DNA of 64,000 nt from Orthonyx spaldingii (lineage: Eukaryota; Chordata; Aves; Passeriformes; Orthonychidae), in the NCBI GenBank assembly GCA_013397795.1, contig VZTJ01003574.1, positions 1,802,044-1,866,043 of the forward strand. Reading direction: 5' to 3'. The notes beneath the pieces are model-generated. The model worked only from the letters and a program-made list of their open reading frames with translations. It did no database searches and was not told where the DNA came from. The translations under genes and the position numbers were made by a program. Each line of letters starts with the position of its first letter. Position 1 is the stretch's first letter. Shown here in pieces: positions 1 to 12,384 of this stretch.

Positions 1-945
1 TTTATGTTGTAAAGGAGACAAGGCTCTCTTACCTTGGAACTGTGAGCCAGCACGGAAAGGTTTCCTGCTGTGTGAAGGACTAATCAGTTAAGTACAGTCT
101 GTGTGATAAATCTGTCTTCTCTCAACACTCCAGACTTATTTTTTCCGTGGATGGTTGTCTCCTTTTAAAACTAGATTTATTTGTTTGTAGTTGCAGACTG
201 CTTGAATTACAAAGCAAACAGAGGCTTAGATTATGATGTGTCTGGCATTTTCCATCTGTGGTACTGACCCACTTCCTTGGCTACTCATGTCATTATTCCA
301 CCCACTTCCAATTCACAGATACTTATGACAAATTAATAAATATAGGTCTTAAAAGGGAGCAGGAAATTCTGATTTTTGGTATTTTCCCCATGGTCCCCAG
401 TATTCAGCTCATGGAATAGTGTTGAAATCTTGGAGTTAAGTTTTGTCCTGTTGGTACAGAAGAAGGAGGTTGGAATGGGGTGCAATGTAGCCATGAAAAG
501 ATGTAAGCAACCTTTATTTCAATTTCAGCTATTCCTGACTTTGGGCCAAAAATTGCAAGTGTTTATTGCGAATTTTGGATGTGGCCTTTAGAGCAATGTA
601 CTGCTAATTAGTTGTCTTCCTTTGAAAACAAAGATCTTTGTACTTATTATCTAAACTTCGTCCTCAAACACGCTGAGCTCACATTGGTGGCAGCAGCTCC
701 ACTCAGTTGGATGTGACCTACTTGAAATTAATACTTGTAGTTAAGTACAAGCCTGAATTCAGTATCACAGTGCATCTCTCCAGATGTGTTTACCAGAATG
801 TGTTTATGAGACTCCAGCCTAGGGCAGGAGAGGATGCAGCTGCACCTCGAGCTGGAGAGACTCCTGTGAGCAACTCATGCAAAAGTTTTCTGTATTAACA
901 ACTCTCCTAAAATGCACCCGAAGCAGGGTCTAACAGCAATTTCAG
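1..945. other. Left-edge non-coding stretch, probably intron
   Basis: No segment here combines a good acceptor, an open frame and a good donor. Short open frames exist (for example 707-898) but they have no splice context. Because the next candidate exon starts with a split codon, this stretch is best read as an intron of a gene that begins outside the window. Confidence 0.4.
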
Positions 946-1105
946 GTTAAAGATGCTCGACGGTGAAACAGCTGCAGTTCCTGAGGTGTTTGCTGATTAC
1001 TTATTGATGCTCTGTCCTGATGTATATAAACAGCCCCACTGTTCTTTGAAGCCTGCAAAGGAAAAGAAACACAAGGCTTTCCAATTTGGCTCTATCAGGC
1101 AGCAG
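946..1105 (+). CDS. Candidate internal exon of unrecognised gene (earliest in window)
   Basis: The segment follows an acceptor (caatttcag) and is open for 53 codons, starting with the third base of a split codon and ending in phase 0 at a weak donor (gttttaag). The peptide starts LKMLDGETAAVPEVFADYLL and continues with a Cys/Pro-containing stretch, then a Lys-rich run near KPAKEKKHK, ending GSIRQQ. Alternating leucines and charged residues suggest a helical soluble protein. The frame contains an ATG at 953, so a downstream start cannot be excluded, but the acceptor favours an internal exon. The donor is poor, and the phase does not join directly to the next candidate at 2929, so a small exon between them would be needed (possibilities near 2039 or 2620). 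Family not recognised. Confidence 0.45.
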
Positions 1106-2928
1106 GTTTTAAGGATGAATAGGCACCAAAAAGAGGCATTTACAAGGACTTAAGGGGTGTTAAGTAGACTTACCAGCTTTATTAATTGTAAAGATGAAAG
1201 GGCAGTTAAAAATGGGCCAGCTGATTCAGCCAGTGGAGTGAGAGATATGGGGAATAGGCAGTGAGAAGGAACACACCACTTTCTTTCCTTCCAGATACCT
1301 TTTAATAGCTCCTCAGAGATGTGGCAGCATCCCAAGCCTTGCTGCAGCCAGAAGAGTTATTTATAGAGCTACACTTTTCATAGTTTTCAGTTTCATGTGG
1401 TCTCTAGAAAAGCCAGAGATGATTGCTACTGCGTGTTCCTTACCTGGGTTTTCGGGGAGATTGTGTGCTGTGTCCTGGGACAGCCCTCTGCTTTTCCCCT
1501 TTGCCTGGTGTTTTAAAATCTCTCTGTCCCAAAAGAAATGCAAGGCCCAAAGGCCAACGTGGATGAGATATGAAGGAAAGATCTTAGGAATGCTCTTTGT
1601 CGCTTGGCCAGGTTCATTTCCAGCTGCTGCTGTTTTCAGAAGTTTATGTGAGGTTTGAGCTTGTCTTGGGCCTGTATTCCAGCCATGGCACTCTTGCCTG
1701 GGAAGGAAGGGCAGTTGCTTCACCTGCCTCATTGTGCCCATTTCCATGCACAGTTTTTTTCTGGATCCCTGTCTGCCCATTGTAAAAATATAATAAAAAA
1801 GGGCAGCATTTTATTTCCCTGTTCTCAAAATCCCTGCAAGTCTGGAAGACTCAGAATTTTGTCAGAGTTTTTTTTTCACTCAGCCTTTTCTATTATCTGA
1901 GTAATTTATGGGTGAGATGAATTTCCTGGGAGAGGTGTCTGCTACCACAGTAACTGTACCCCAGGAAATAAGAGCAGCTCTCAGTTATTCTGCATATTCT
2001 TTTATGTTTCTTATGATGGAGTCTGTTGAATGATTCTTACAGCTCACATGTTATTGGCTTTGGCCTGCTGTGCAGTGAAAGTCAGGAGCTGTAACCTTGA
2101 TGTGGGAGAGCTATTACTCTGCATCTTGCACTCTGGCCTCTTATCAGTTGATTCAATCTGCAACCTGTTCTTTGTGATGGATGGAACTGTTGAGAGTGAA
2201 GGCTGACCTTGGGATGTGCCCACCAGGCCCAAAGACACCGTGATGCATTTGTGCCTTAGCTGCATTTACCAAATGTATGGTAAATGCATGGGTGCCTCTC
2301 TGCTCTTCACTGCAGACCAACCTGCCTGTGCTAATGCTGCAGAGGACAGTGACATTTTCTGGAAAATTCATATAACAAATAACTTCTCTGGCCTAAAATG
2401 CTCTAAGATTCTTTTTTATCATCTAAGACTAGTGTAGAAACAGTGTTACATGAAGGTGATGATCTCCATAACTTTCATATTCCAAAGAAAGGGAAGAGAG
2501 GAGAGAAATGGAAGCAATGGAGTAGTTTATTGTTTAAAACATGGCTGAGAAAGTTTCCTGTCTAGCCATTATTTAATACCTAAGGGTAAAAGTCTGTGTA
2601 TTTCTTACAGTGGTGTTTGATATGTCAGACAGGTACAATGAAAGCCAAGGGAAAGGCCTGCTAAAACCCCTGTTCTCCTCCTGAAAGGCAGGATGTGGAA
2701 GTTTGCCTTCCGGAGGTGGTGAAGAAATATTCAGTAGACATTCTCTCTGCACCTCTGGTCAATTAAATGCTTAAAATAATGTATGTTCCTCATATCTTAT
2801 GTTTCAGAAAAATCAATTTATCAGCTTTCTGCTGATGTTCTTGCCATGTGAGACTGTAGATCTCTTTTTAAAGCACAGAAAATGCTGTGGAAACAGGTGA
2901 CTGAGGAAGTTCTCTGCCCTAATTTCAG
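1106..2928. other. Probable intron
   Basis: Mostly unstructured. Two weak micro-exon possibilities lie here: one after the acceptor at about 2039, and a 22-nt piece at about 2620-2641 with a gtacaa donor. Either could repair the phase between the flanking exons, but neither is convincing alone. A 139-codon minus-strand open frame (1361-1780) has no supporting context. Confidence 0.35.
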
Positions 2929-2960
2929 TGTGCTCCTGTGTTACAGAGCAAATGAAACTG
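2929..2960 (+). CDS. Candidate 32-nt exon of unrecognised gene
   Basis: This short segment sits between a good acceptor (cctaatttcag) and a good donor (gtgagg). Read after two carried-over bases it gives VLLCYRANET plus one base. That base exactly completes the first codon (GAT) of the next candidate exon at 3025, so the two join in frame as ...RANETDSAALAEHF. The 32-nt length is small for a vertebrate exon but not exceptional. A second frame is also open (CSCVTEQMKL), but it leads to an early stop in the following exon, so the chosen phase is preferred. Confidence 0.42.
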
Positions 2961-3024
2961 GTGAGGAGCAAGTTCTTGCTTGCTTCTCATTTTCCCTTTT
3001 TTGCTCTAATACCGTGTTTTTCAG

Positions 3025-3188
3025 ATTCTGCAGCACTGGCTGAACATTTTAAGCACCAACAATGCTATGTATCCCTGTTATGCTGCAAGCAGGAATTAAT
3101 CCCCCAAAAGCACAAACTGATCTTTAGGCTGAAAGTTGTTCAATCCCTTCTTAAGTCATGTTTACAGAAAGCCAAAGAACTCCTCACG
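3025..3188 (+). CDS. Candidate exon, strongly protein-like helical segment
   Basis: It is preceded by a clear polypyrimidine tract and acceptor (gtgtttttcag), begins with two bases completing a GAT codon, and runs open for 54 codons to a gtgact donor in phase 0. The peptide contains SAALAEHFKHQQCYVSLLCC and later LIFRLKVVQSLLKSCLQKAK, a textbook amphipathic helix with regularly spaced hydrophobics and lysines. It resembles a helical-repeat (ARM/HEAT-like) architecture, but I cannot assign a family. The same frame continues past the donor to a stop at about 3220, so an alternative terminal exon is possible. Phase 0 at the donor matches the phase-0 start of the exon at 8182. Confidence 0.58.
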
Positions 3189-6100
3189 GTGACTTTAGAA
3201 TCAGAGGAGCAATCAGATTAATTCTCAGTTTATTCAGTGCTAGTCAGGTTGAACTAAGAGAAATCTATAATTTATTACTTGACTAGGAAGAAATTATATT
3301 CATCTGAAGTCAACACGATTTCAAGAGCTTTCTGAGAAAACTTTTGTAATTGAAAAATTATTGGCCTGCAGAGAACAAAACTTTGGCAGAAGCATGTACC
3401 CTTCCTTTCAGTATAGCTGAGACTTCTGGTCACAACCCCACTGCATGTGATTTATGGCAGCATGAAACCTGGGATATTAAGAACAGGGTTCTTTGTCTTT
3501 TTTTGTATGTTGGACTTATTGACCAAAGGAGATCCTTGAGTAAGAAGGCAAACATGGGGAGTCATGATGACTGAGCTTTGCTGGTTTGTACCACATCTAT
3601 CAGTAAAACTCAGCCATGTTTATGTATTTAGGTCCACAGTCATTCATGTTTCCTGTTTGTTATATTTGCATAAAAGAGCCCCAAAATATCTTGCAGGAGC
3701 TATTTGGTTTGCAATATTTTTACATTTTTCTTTAATCAGCAATGCTGCAGTTGACAGTTTTAGGAACAGGAAAGGAATCACAGGGAAAACCAGTCTCGGG
3801 TTCAACATTATTTTTGCTAAACTTGTGTAATTTTCTTCCTCCTTTTAACCTGGATCTTGTATTAAATTATACATTATTTTAAAGTGTGACTGCCTTTCAG
3901 AGCATGTCAGCTAAAGGATTTGAAGGTGAAAGGCAAGCTCTACTTTATACAGTAGTATGTATATCACTTTCCATAAGCCTTAAGATACCATTCAGCACTT
4001 TGCCTGCTTTCTGTGTTCTTTTCATTCCACTGATACCACAGAACTCCAGCAAGAAAAGAGAAATAATGAAAGGTTTAAAGTTTTGTGTGAAAGAGTATAT
4101 GGAAAGATGTTTCATTTATTAAAAGATTACAGTTCAGAGATCTGTATAAAGCTGGGATGTTTGAACTGAATCATTACCTTTGTTCTTTCTGGCAATTAAA
4201 TCTTTCATCTTCCACGCAGACTCTGTTTTATATTACTGAGCTCTAAAAAGGATCCTTCCAAACTTACAAACACCCTCAAACTTGCAAACTGGAAAAATAT
4301 TTGAACCTGAGAGAGGCCTTTTGGGTTGGAGAGTCTGTCCTTTGGCACTCAGTGGCTAAAGGGTAGAGCATTTAAAAATGGTGATAGGGTAAGTACGGGG
4401 AAGTTTTTTGGGAGCCCTCACATGTTTGCAGCTTGGTGCACCTTGCCAAGGTTCCTTTAGCTGGGGTTTCAAATCTGGCAAACCTAATAGAGGGTTGATC
4501 ACTACCTGAATTAACTCTTCTAGAATTCCATGTATGTGAACCCCGCTGGAGCTGTAGATTCAGTCCCGCCGGGACCTGGGGATAAACCACAACTCAGTAA
4601 TTGTCGTGCTGCAATCCAGGAATGACAGAGCAGGATAGAACTGCTGGGTTGTGGTAGCAATTCCCACCCCTGTCAGAAAGGCTGGGAGAAGGGAAATTGC
4701 AAATATTTGGTGAAAAGGGAGAGGTGGTATTAGGAGATACCCTCGGTGATGAGAATTTTTTTTTGTGTTTTATTAGCTCAATTTGCTGAAGTCAGAACCA
4801 GTCTCAGACCTGTGTGATGTAAGTTTTATTGATAAAGATGTGTTGACCACATACACACGTTATCCCCAGTTTATTACAAATCTGATAATTTGGTAATTTT
4901 TTTTTCTGGGAAAGCAAGTACAGTAAAACCCACTAAATTTAAATGAAAGATTTCAGAATAAGGTTGATCTGTTAATTTTGGAGATTGCTGCAAGGTTGAA
5001 GTAGTCTTCATAAAGTGTTTGAATCCAAAAGTTCAGTCGAGATCCAGATCTGACTTTGTAACCTCTGCCTATTCTGCTGGCTGAAACAAATTAACTGTAG
5101 TTTTCTTTTGAGGGGGAATGTGAAAGAAAGAAAAAAGCCAAGGAAATGAACTAATGTATGACTCAGAATCTCAGAGTTTTATTTTACAATTTTGGCTCGT
5201 TGTGATGCTCTTTATATCTCCTCCTTATCTTGAGTTACACATAAAATAGTCTGATCTTTTGTAGTTGGAAATAGAAACCTTGACTTGTCATTTGGGTTGT
5301 CTGGGCTAATTCCATATGAAACTCTTTCTAAAGAAAAAAATCAATTGAAATGACCAAAAATTTTCACATAGAAGAGCCTGACATGTAGCAATATTTTCCA
5401 TCTCACTCATATCCCCTGCCTTATAATTTTGTCTTATGTTGTTTGCAGTCTCTGATGTGGGCTTTTTCTATTAAAAACTGTTGCCTGGAAACTTGGAGCC
5501 TAATATAAAATTTTCCCCCCAACTTCAGTTTGACAGTAAACTGGGGCTTGGAACAGTTTGTAATATGGCTTCATTATAAAATCCTAAAAATGTCCTATCT
5601 CATTTTCTGTTATTGCCAAAGAAAATTTTTGCCATTCCTTGGTATCTAACACCATAAGCACAGTTTATAATTCTGGACTTTGAGGGAGGTTTCTCTCAGT
5701 TTATGAACAATAAGAGTTCAGCTATCCAGAAAATATACTTACACTCTGCTTTTTCCATGCATATTGTTGTGTAAGTAAAATGATATCAGGTAGTCATTTA
5801 GTCTCTAATTTCTAAAAGCCATTAAAAGCTCTTGGGAAACTTGTGGAATTTTCACTGCTATAGAACAAAGCCCCTGAAAGCCCCGCTTGGTGATTTCCAT
5901 TAGATAACAACTTTACTTCTTCTAGTACGTGGTCGATGTAGTTAATGCCTGGTGTTTTAGAGCGTGAATGAATTTGACTGATCACTGCAAGAATAAGCAG
6001 CTTGCCTAAATTAATATGTTTCAATCAGCTTTTGCTGCAGAGATGTGAGTGCCACATCGCCCTTCACGCTCACTTCTCCTTTTTAATTGTTCTCACAACG

Positions 6101-8181
6101 CCTCACGCGGTGGGACAGACTTTGTAAATAGCATTTAGGGTTTAAATTATCATCTGCAGTTCAGTGTAGGTGGGAATGTTAAGTGCAAGGGTGCAACTGA
6201 AGTGAGTGAAGTGGTGCATAGGAATAAAGAGATGGCATTAGCCAGATTTGTAACTAACTTTTTCTGTGGCAGAACACCCTGCTGGCATTTCTTGTCTCTC
6301 TGAAGGGATTGATTGTGATTCCTTGTGCTGTCCTTTGAGGACTTGGGTGCTCACAGCCTGCTGAAGGGGCTTTGGAGATAGACATTGCTAGGACTGTGGT
6401 TTAGAAATGCATCTCAGGGAGATACAGATGCCCCTTTGCCTACAAGCAGAAGTTCTCTGTTGAGCATAAAAAGAAAACAACCCTCTGTACGTTCCTTTTT
6501 TTTTTTTTTTTCAAGCTACTCATCTTTTCCTAAAAAATATTTCAACTTAAATCATTTTTCTAAGAAACATCAAGCAATTGGAAGGATTGTGTCTGAATGA
6601 GGGATAAAACAGGTTTGAAACCAAGCACTGGGATTGGTTTAGGGGTTTTGTGCTCCATGCTTTCCCCCAGTTTCTGGACTTCTGAGCATGTCTTTCTTTC
6701 CAGTGTAGGTATGGAGATTCTGCCCAGGCTGAACCCTGTAAGGGCTGAAATTTTGAGCAATGTTTCAGAAATGCTGGTAAGATAATACATGTATATAATT
6801 AGCAGTTTTCTTGGGAGAACAATATCTCTTGATATGCCCTGCCCTATTTTCTTCTGGTTTTTTTCAGTGACATTAGTATTTTTTGTTAGTTCTGTACACT
6901 TAAGAATAGGAATCTGTAGATTTTTAGTGGGATTTTCCCCCCTAAACTTTACACAGCATCAATATTTTGGAGTATTGTACAAAATCCTGCAAGGTCAACA
7001 AAGCCAGTGGTATTAGATGAGACACTTCTTTGGAGTTCTGCAAAAGTTGTTGAGTTTGGCAGTCTCTCATACAATAGGAAACACCGGATTGGTGACTCAA
7101 CTTTCACATTAACTGCTTTGTTTAGCTTTTCAGCCTCTTGTGACTTGAACCATTAACTCTAAGCAGTGCTGCAGTTACTGCTAAGGTTCACTCAGATCTC
7201 CTATCTTGCTGTTTGTAACCCTGCAGATCTCTCACTTTTAGAAAGTCTGGTAGAAGTCAAGTGCACAAACATTTTGTGATTCCCACTACCAATATCACTC
7301 ATCTTTGAGGCTTTCCTGCCAAGCAGGTTAAATGTCATTCCACCATGGTTACTCACAATTTGTATCCCTCATATTGAAATGGTGTATGAAGTCTTGAAAT
7401 ACTTTATATAAATTGTAGCTTAGGTCTGTCTCTGTGTTGGTCATTTTTTTTGTACCTTCTGGCTCGGTTTTTGAAGATCTGAGTGAATATATGATATAGT
7501 GAAAAAAGGCAATAGAAGTACGAGAAAGCAAAACTGCATAATTGATAAAAGAAAGCCATTATTAACTATGATGTAGTCTTTAAAACTTTATCTGCTCTTA
7601 CTGATCTTCACTTTTCCATGCAGAAGTGAAGCACACAGCAGCAGTCCTTGCTCAGGGTATCACATTTTCAATAATTTGATTGCACTCCACTGATCCTGTT
7701 TGTTTGTACAACTTTAAATCTTACCCCAGTCTCCCAAAAATGCTGTTATTCACACCAGGTCCTGGGCTTCAAGGTAAAACAGCAGCACCAAACTTACTTC
7801 AGGTTAGAAGGGGCTTGGCCAGACTGTTCAACAATCCACACCATTTTCCAGGAACAAATCAAGCACAGCATGTGGTGAGCTGTGTGCAGACTTGAGGGAC
7901 TGTTCCCTCTCTGCCTAGGAGTTAAATCACCACTAGCTTGCCTTATAATAGCAGGTTATCATTTTAATTAGTTTTTCACCTGTTTGAAGTAATTCAATGT
8001 TCTTCCTGTGGGTGAGGCACTGACAAAGGGGATCCTGCACGTCAAGTGTTTCTTAAAGAATTGAAAACTCGAAACTGCTGTGAAGCATGACCAGGAGTAA
8101 ATTAAAAAAATTATCCTATAAATCTACAATGATTTTCGCTCTGGGTAATCCACTGTGTGAAACATTGCCATTGGGTTTTAG
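3189..8181. other. Probable 5-kb intron
   Basis: No well-supported exon is seen. It holds a 16-nt T run (6496-6511) and AT-rich sequence with no identifiable transposon. Flanking exon phases (0 to 0) join without needing an extra exon. Short open frames (for example 3350-3574, 3564-3830, 6385-6600) lack convincing splice sites. Confidence 0.45.
6496..6511 (+). repeat. T16 homopolymer
   Basis: An uninterrupted run of sixteen T within the presumed intron. No flanking target-site duplication was noticed, so there is no direct sign that it marks a retroposon tail. Confidence 0.9.
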
Positions 8182-8269
8182 TTTGCAGCCTTAGAGAAGT
8201 ATTTGACATTTACTCAGACGGAGTATAAATTAATTTTTAAAAATAATTCCCAGCAGTTTTGGAAAGAAG
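8182..8269 (+). CDS. Candidate exon, aromatic and charged helical segment
   Basis: This is one of the clearest exon candidates. It has an acceptor (gggttttag), a fully open 29-codon frame in phase 0, and an ideal donor (AAG followed by gtaagtcc). The peptide is FAALEKYLTFTQTEYKLIFK followed by NNSQQFWKE, with one base left over. Joined to the previous exon it reads ...KELLTFAALEKYL, a smooth helix-to-helix continuation. The other two frames contain stops. An internal AG six bases downstream of the chosen acceptor would alter only the first residues. The next exon must begin by completing a codon that starts with G; I could not find it with confidence. Confidence 0.62.
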
Positions 8270-10091
8270 GTAAGTCCTTTTAGACTCCTTTCACTCTTTT
8301 CAGAAAGTGAATGTTCGTTTTAGCTGATTTTTCAGTGTCAATTAGAGGTAGCCTCTAACATGTGTTTAATTTTTTGTTCACCAGAAGTTGGTTGCAATAA
8401 ATCCTACCACGAGTATTCTGCTTTGGCTGACTTTCTCCAGCACTGTGGTGTGGGGGTGTGAGGCTGCAGGGAGGTTAAACAGCTTGCAATAGCACTGGAC
8501 AGGAACTGTAAAATAAGTCCCTGCTTAAAGTCTCTCTCTCCTGTCAGCTCCCAAATTTAATAATGATGGAATTTGGGAAAGTACTAAGAATTGCTATCTG
8601 CTGTGTATGTGCAAGAGATAAAGTGCATATGCAATCATAAAACACTCTTCAGAATCTGATCTTTGGTCTGTTAACATGCTGAACATGCCTTTTTTTTTTT
8701 TTTTACAGCAGTGATTTATAGTCCAGCATAACCATGCAGAATCACTTCATTATATTTGAATAATGAAAAGAGTGCCATCAAGATGGCATGTCTCAGGGGA
8801 GCTTTCTGAGGCAATACTTTAAACAAATGACTTTTTAGATAAATTTATTATGAAGTGTGATGAAAGCCATTTTTCTTGCCAGTCACATCTTGCGAAATCA
8901 ATGAGTTTGTTGTGCTGTGGTGTTGGGGTGGGTGGATTTTTTTAATCTCTTACACAAGTAAAGGCTGAATCCGTAGGAACGATGCTTGGTGTTTGGCTGG
9001 CACCATGGAAAGGAGATACAATTCTGTAAGGGACAGCTGTAATCCTGTCTGGTCCTGTCGGCTAAATATTTGTGGGCCAAATTTACAACCCCATACCACA
9101 ATCTGTGGGAAGTTTATTAGTTGCTTAAAAAAATTATTTTTACAGGTATCCATGAGCACTCATTCTGTTCTGTTGTGCAAAAATGTGGTTTTATGCAATT
9201 TAAAAAACCCCACAACTGAATTTGACTAAGACCTGTTCTGTCAAAGGAGGACTCAGACTTTGTACTGGCAATTTGTTAAATTGTGCTATGAAAAGTTTAT
9301 GAAACCACCCAGAAATCACCCATATTAGTATTTGTGTAATATTAGAAATATTAATTTGATTCCTCTGGCATGTTTAGCATTCTGGAACCTCTTGTTTCAA
9401 TATCTAGCATTTCATTACTAGTAAGAAATAAACTGTTCTTTCTCAAATCTCTACATTGATTTTGTAATCAAAGTTGTTCTAGAAGCAAATCTTTTCAGGA
9501 CAAGTATGTATTGAATGAAGATACCTCACACTGTTTTTTGGAGATCTCCCTTTTGAGCTGCGTTTTCACTTTCATAAAGTTATTTGAATATGTTTTTGTG
9601 TCTTGAGGTAACTCCTCCTTGGCCCTTTTTTAATGTAATATTAGTTCAAGAGCAGGACATGCTTTAAAAGAGGCTGATATTTTTAAGAGGTGGAATTATG
9701 TCTATATGACACATATAAAATTCACTGACTTTTATCGCTTTTTTAACGGCAAAAGTTTTTGTGCTCCAATCCAGGTATCATTGCCTGAAATGCATTAACA
9801 AACATGACAGTAAAAGCATCTTGATAGCAACTCAGCACACCCAGGTTATTTACCTGAAACAACCACTGAGTGTCCTTTAATCACTTCTTTTCTCTACCTT
9901 GAAAATAGGATATTTTCCACTTATGAAAAACTCAAAAGTGCTGTGTAATTGTTATGTATTACTAATATATAGTGTATTGCTAATATTCTCCAGAGATTAA
10001 AAAAGGGAGGTACAAAAGATGCTGGGAGAATGAACTTACTTCTAGAGCTGTAGCTGACCTCTTCTCTCGGTGATGGTAATTTGCACCTCAG
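8270..10091. other. Probable intron with unresolved micro-exon candidates
   Basis: The gene appears to continue, but the next exon is not identified. Candidates compatible with the one-base carry-over are a 34-nt piece at about 8547-8580 (strong pyrimidine tract, gtacta donor), a piece beginning at 9146 after ttttacag, and one after an AG at about 9907. None joins both ends cleanly. A T15 run at 8690-8704 lies just before an acag. Confidence 0.3.
8690..8704 (+). repeat. T15 homopolymer
   Basis: Fifteen T followed directly by acag. It looks like an exaggerated acceptor tract, but the downstream frames close quickly, so it is listed only as a simple repeat. Confidence 0.9.
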
Positions 10092-10167
10092 GATTTGTCA
10101 GGCAGGGTGCCCAGTGAGGGCAGGAGGGTGGCAGAGCTGTTGCTGCAGCTGCAGAGAGCTCCTGCAG
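10092..10167 (+). CDS. Weak candidate exon (alternative region of the same gene)
   Basis: The segment lies between an acceptor (gcacctcag) and a donor (CAG followed by gtagga), open in phase 0 with one base left. The peptide includes VAELLLQLQRAPA, a leucine-rich helix. The frame stays open beyond the donor to 10355. Its starting phase does not match the end of the 8182 exon and no good bridge was found, so membership in the gene is uncertain. Confidence 0.25.
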
Positions 10168-10229
10168 GTAGGAGAGAGGAGGAGACCTGTGCCTGCCCTG
10201 TTAAATGTTCCTTGATCCTCCTTACCCAG

Positions 10230-10355
10230 ACAGATTTCACCCCATCCCTGAACAGAGCCTGCAAACAAATCCTGTGTGATCAGAGAGAAAAAGCTGGTCA
10301 TCTTCTTTGCTGGCAAGATCGTTTACAGTTGCAGTTTAAAAAATTTCAAAACTGA
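10230..10355 (+). CDS. Weak candidate terminal exon with adjacent poly(A) signal
   Basis: A strong acceptor tract (cctccttacccag) precedes an open frame of 41 codons in the same frame as the 10092 candidate, ending in TGA at 10353-10355. An AATAAA lies at 10363-10368, immediately after the stop. The peptide begins TDFTPSLNRACKQILCDQRE. If real, it would make a short alternative 3' end for the upstream gene. The poly(A) signal is unusually close to the stop and could be chance. Confidence 0.2.
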   Translation, partial: TDFTPSLNRACKQILCDQREKAGHLLCWQDRLQLQFKKFQN

Positions 10356-10783
10356 TTTTACCAATAAAGAACACCAAGAATTTTCTTCCTCTTTAAGGAA
10401 TAAATCTTATATAAATTTTAAACTCAATAACAGCTGTTGTTGGGAAGTTCAGTAGTGAGTTGCAGCGAGATCTGACTCACTGAACCTTAAGTAAATGGAT
10501 ATTCTGTTACTCCCTGCATTTGAACGTTCTGTATCTTGTTGCATTAACTTAAAAGATACTCAGTCATGAGGAAAAAGTAACTGTAGTCAGTGTGCCTTTT
10601 GTCAATTCCCGTTTTTCCTACAGTAAATGCAAAGCTGGCCATGCTTAATTCCTCCTAATGGGTTAATTGATTCCAGAGTCGCTGAGCGTGTGACCTGACT
10701 TCTGGTTCACCGAGTCACTAAATGTCACCACATCGAGATGATGCTTTTATTTCTGTTTCATTTGGTGAGTGCATTTTGATCAG

Positions 10784-10891
10784 AGTTGTGAAAGCTGTGA
10801 GCTGGTGGTGTTAGGAAGGAAACCTGCCCTTCACCTCGGGCAGGTCCAGCACCAAACTGTGCAGGGGCTGTGCAAACCCAGCGTGTCCCGG
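10784..10891 (+). CDS. Weak candidate exon, 36 codons, phase 0 to 0
   Basis: The segment is open for 36 codons and ends at an excellent donor (CGG followed by gtgagc). The acceptor (ttttgatcag) is poor. The peptide starts SCESCELVVLGRKPALHLGQ. It would be phase-compatible with the 12346 candidate and with the exon at 15258, but its upstream link to 8269 is missing. Confidence 0.2.
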
Positions 10892-12108
10892 GTGAGCACG
10901 TGTGCTCTGCAAGATGAGTCTGCCCTTCACTTGTGTGTTGGACTTTCTATTGAACTAATTCATCATTTGATTTTTGACATCTCAGTAATTACTGCCAGCA
11001 AAAACTAGTCATTTTAATGGTGGCAATATACTGCAAAGCACATTTAACTTTGACAGAAACTTCGGATGACTTTGCCTCAGTTGCTTGCCTCTTCTTTGTG
11101 GGCACTTCTGCAATCGACTGAGAGACTCTAGGGAAACCTTTGGTAACAGCTGTTTGCTCCCAGCAACTGCATTGGCTCCAGCAGGGCAGGGTGTGATTTC
11201 AAGAGGTTGTTTATCCCTCCTGGAGCTGACCTTTGTCAGGCCAAACACACACAAAGGGATGTGCACAGTCTGATTTCTGTTGGATCTGATTTCCTCTAAA
11301 TCCTGATGACCCTTCAAAAGCTGCTGTGATGATCTGAAATGACCCCAAATGGAGACCTTTTCTCCCCAGAAAAACTAAAACGTTTAGCAGCAGCTTTTCT
11401 CCCATCCCTACAAGTGGTGGTGTTGCCCCAGCCTCTCTCCCTGTGTTTTGCTGCCTGCAGAAGGGCATTGACAGAGGCTGACACAGCACAGATGGAGGTG
11501 CTTGGCTCTGATGTTCACTTTTGTTACCTGTCTGAAACAGCAGCTCCCAGTTCTGATGAGATCTTTGTTAGGCACGAGGCAGAACTCAAAGGAGCACTTT
11601 CCTTAGCGCTGCCTGTAGCACTCACAAGCTTCTGGTTTGTAATTTTGGTGACAATTTGGAGCTTTTCAGTGCTTTAGTAGCCAACAATGAAAAATCTCTC
11701 CTTCATAAGGACAGATTTTTGTCTGGACTAGCAAAGTGCTTCTGAAGAGGTTGGAGCTGCTTTCCATTCAGGTCAGGCATCTGTACAGAAGACTTGGTTA
11801 AGGAAAAAGAAGAAATGTACTTCTGAGTTAGTTAATGCAAGTGTTTCTATGTGTTTGGAGGGAGAGGGCAGAGTTTAAAGGAGCAGATGAAAGATTGATC
11901 AGGCTGGTGACTGCCCCCCAAAATATCAAGAACATATTTGATGGAGAAATAATAGAGATAATTTTCTGTTTCCCTCACAGATCTGTTTGTGAACATTTAG
12001 GTTGTGTCAATACCATTAGCCGAATTCATTGAAATATAAGAATGGATTTCTGAAACCACTAACACACAGCTGTCAGTACTTGATATCAACTGTATTTGGT
12101 TTTTACAG

Positions 12109-12140
12109 GGACTTGGACTGTGCTCCATTGATCAGGCTGG
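12109..12140 (+). CDS. Weak candidate 32-nt exon
   Basis: It is flanked by a clean acceptor (ggtttttacag) and a clean donor (gtaagg). Two frames are open: one reads GLGLCSIDQAG, the other DLDCAPLIRL. Neither joins the neighbouring confident exons in phase without a further exon, so the reading frame is undecided. Confidence 0.25.
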
Positions 12141-12345
12141 GTAAGGAATTGGTGAAGTTTCTGTTGTGGATTCTCCTGTACACTAAGAGGTGTTAGAGAT
12201 TGTCCTGATTGTTAAATTTCACAACGTGCTCAGCAGTGATTTTGTGAGCAGGGCTGTTCATTTTGTTACATTTGCCTGACCCCACTTTAAAGGCTGTTTT
12301 TTAGGTATTTGCTCAGCCCCCTCCTTCCTGTTCCTGCCCCTGCAG

Positions 12346-12384
12346 CTCTCACTGACAAGGGACCACACACATGGAGTAACTCAG
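12346..12384 (+). CDS. Weak candidate 39-nt exon
   Basis: It has an exceptional pyrimidine tract (ttcctgttcctgcccctgcag) and a good donor (CAG followed by gtgaat). In phase 0 it reads LSLTRDHTHGVTQ and ends in phase 0, matching the phase-0 start of the exon at 15258. Splice sites are among the best in the window, but the encoded peptide is short and not distinctive. Confidence 0.28.

Noticed and set aside
1536..1609. Open segment reading KCKAQRPTWMRYEGK between an aaaag and a gttcat
   Set aside because: Although it would fit the phase, both splice sites are poor.
1361..1780. 139-codon minus-strand open frame containing a good donor-like gtaagg
   Set aside because: Composition is not protein-like, no matching acceptor was found and it lies inside the presumed intron of the + strand gene.
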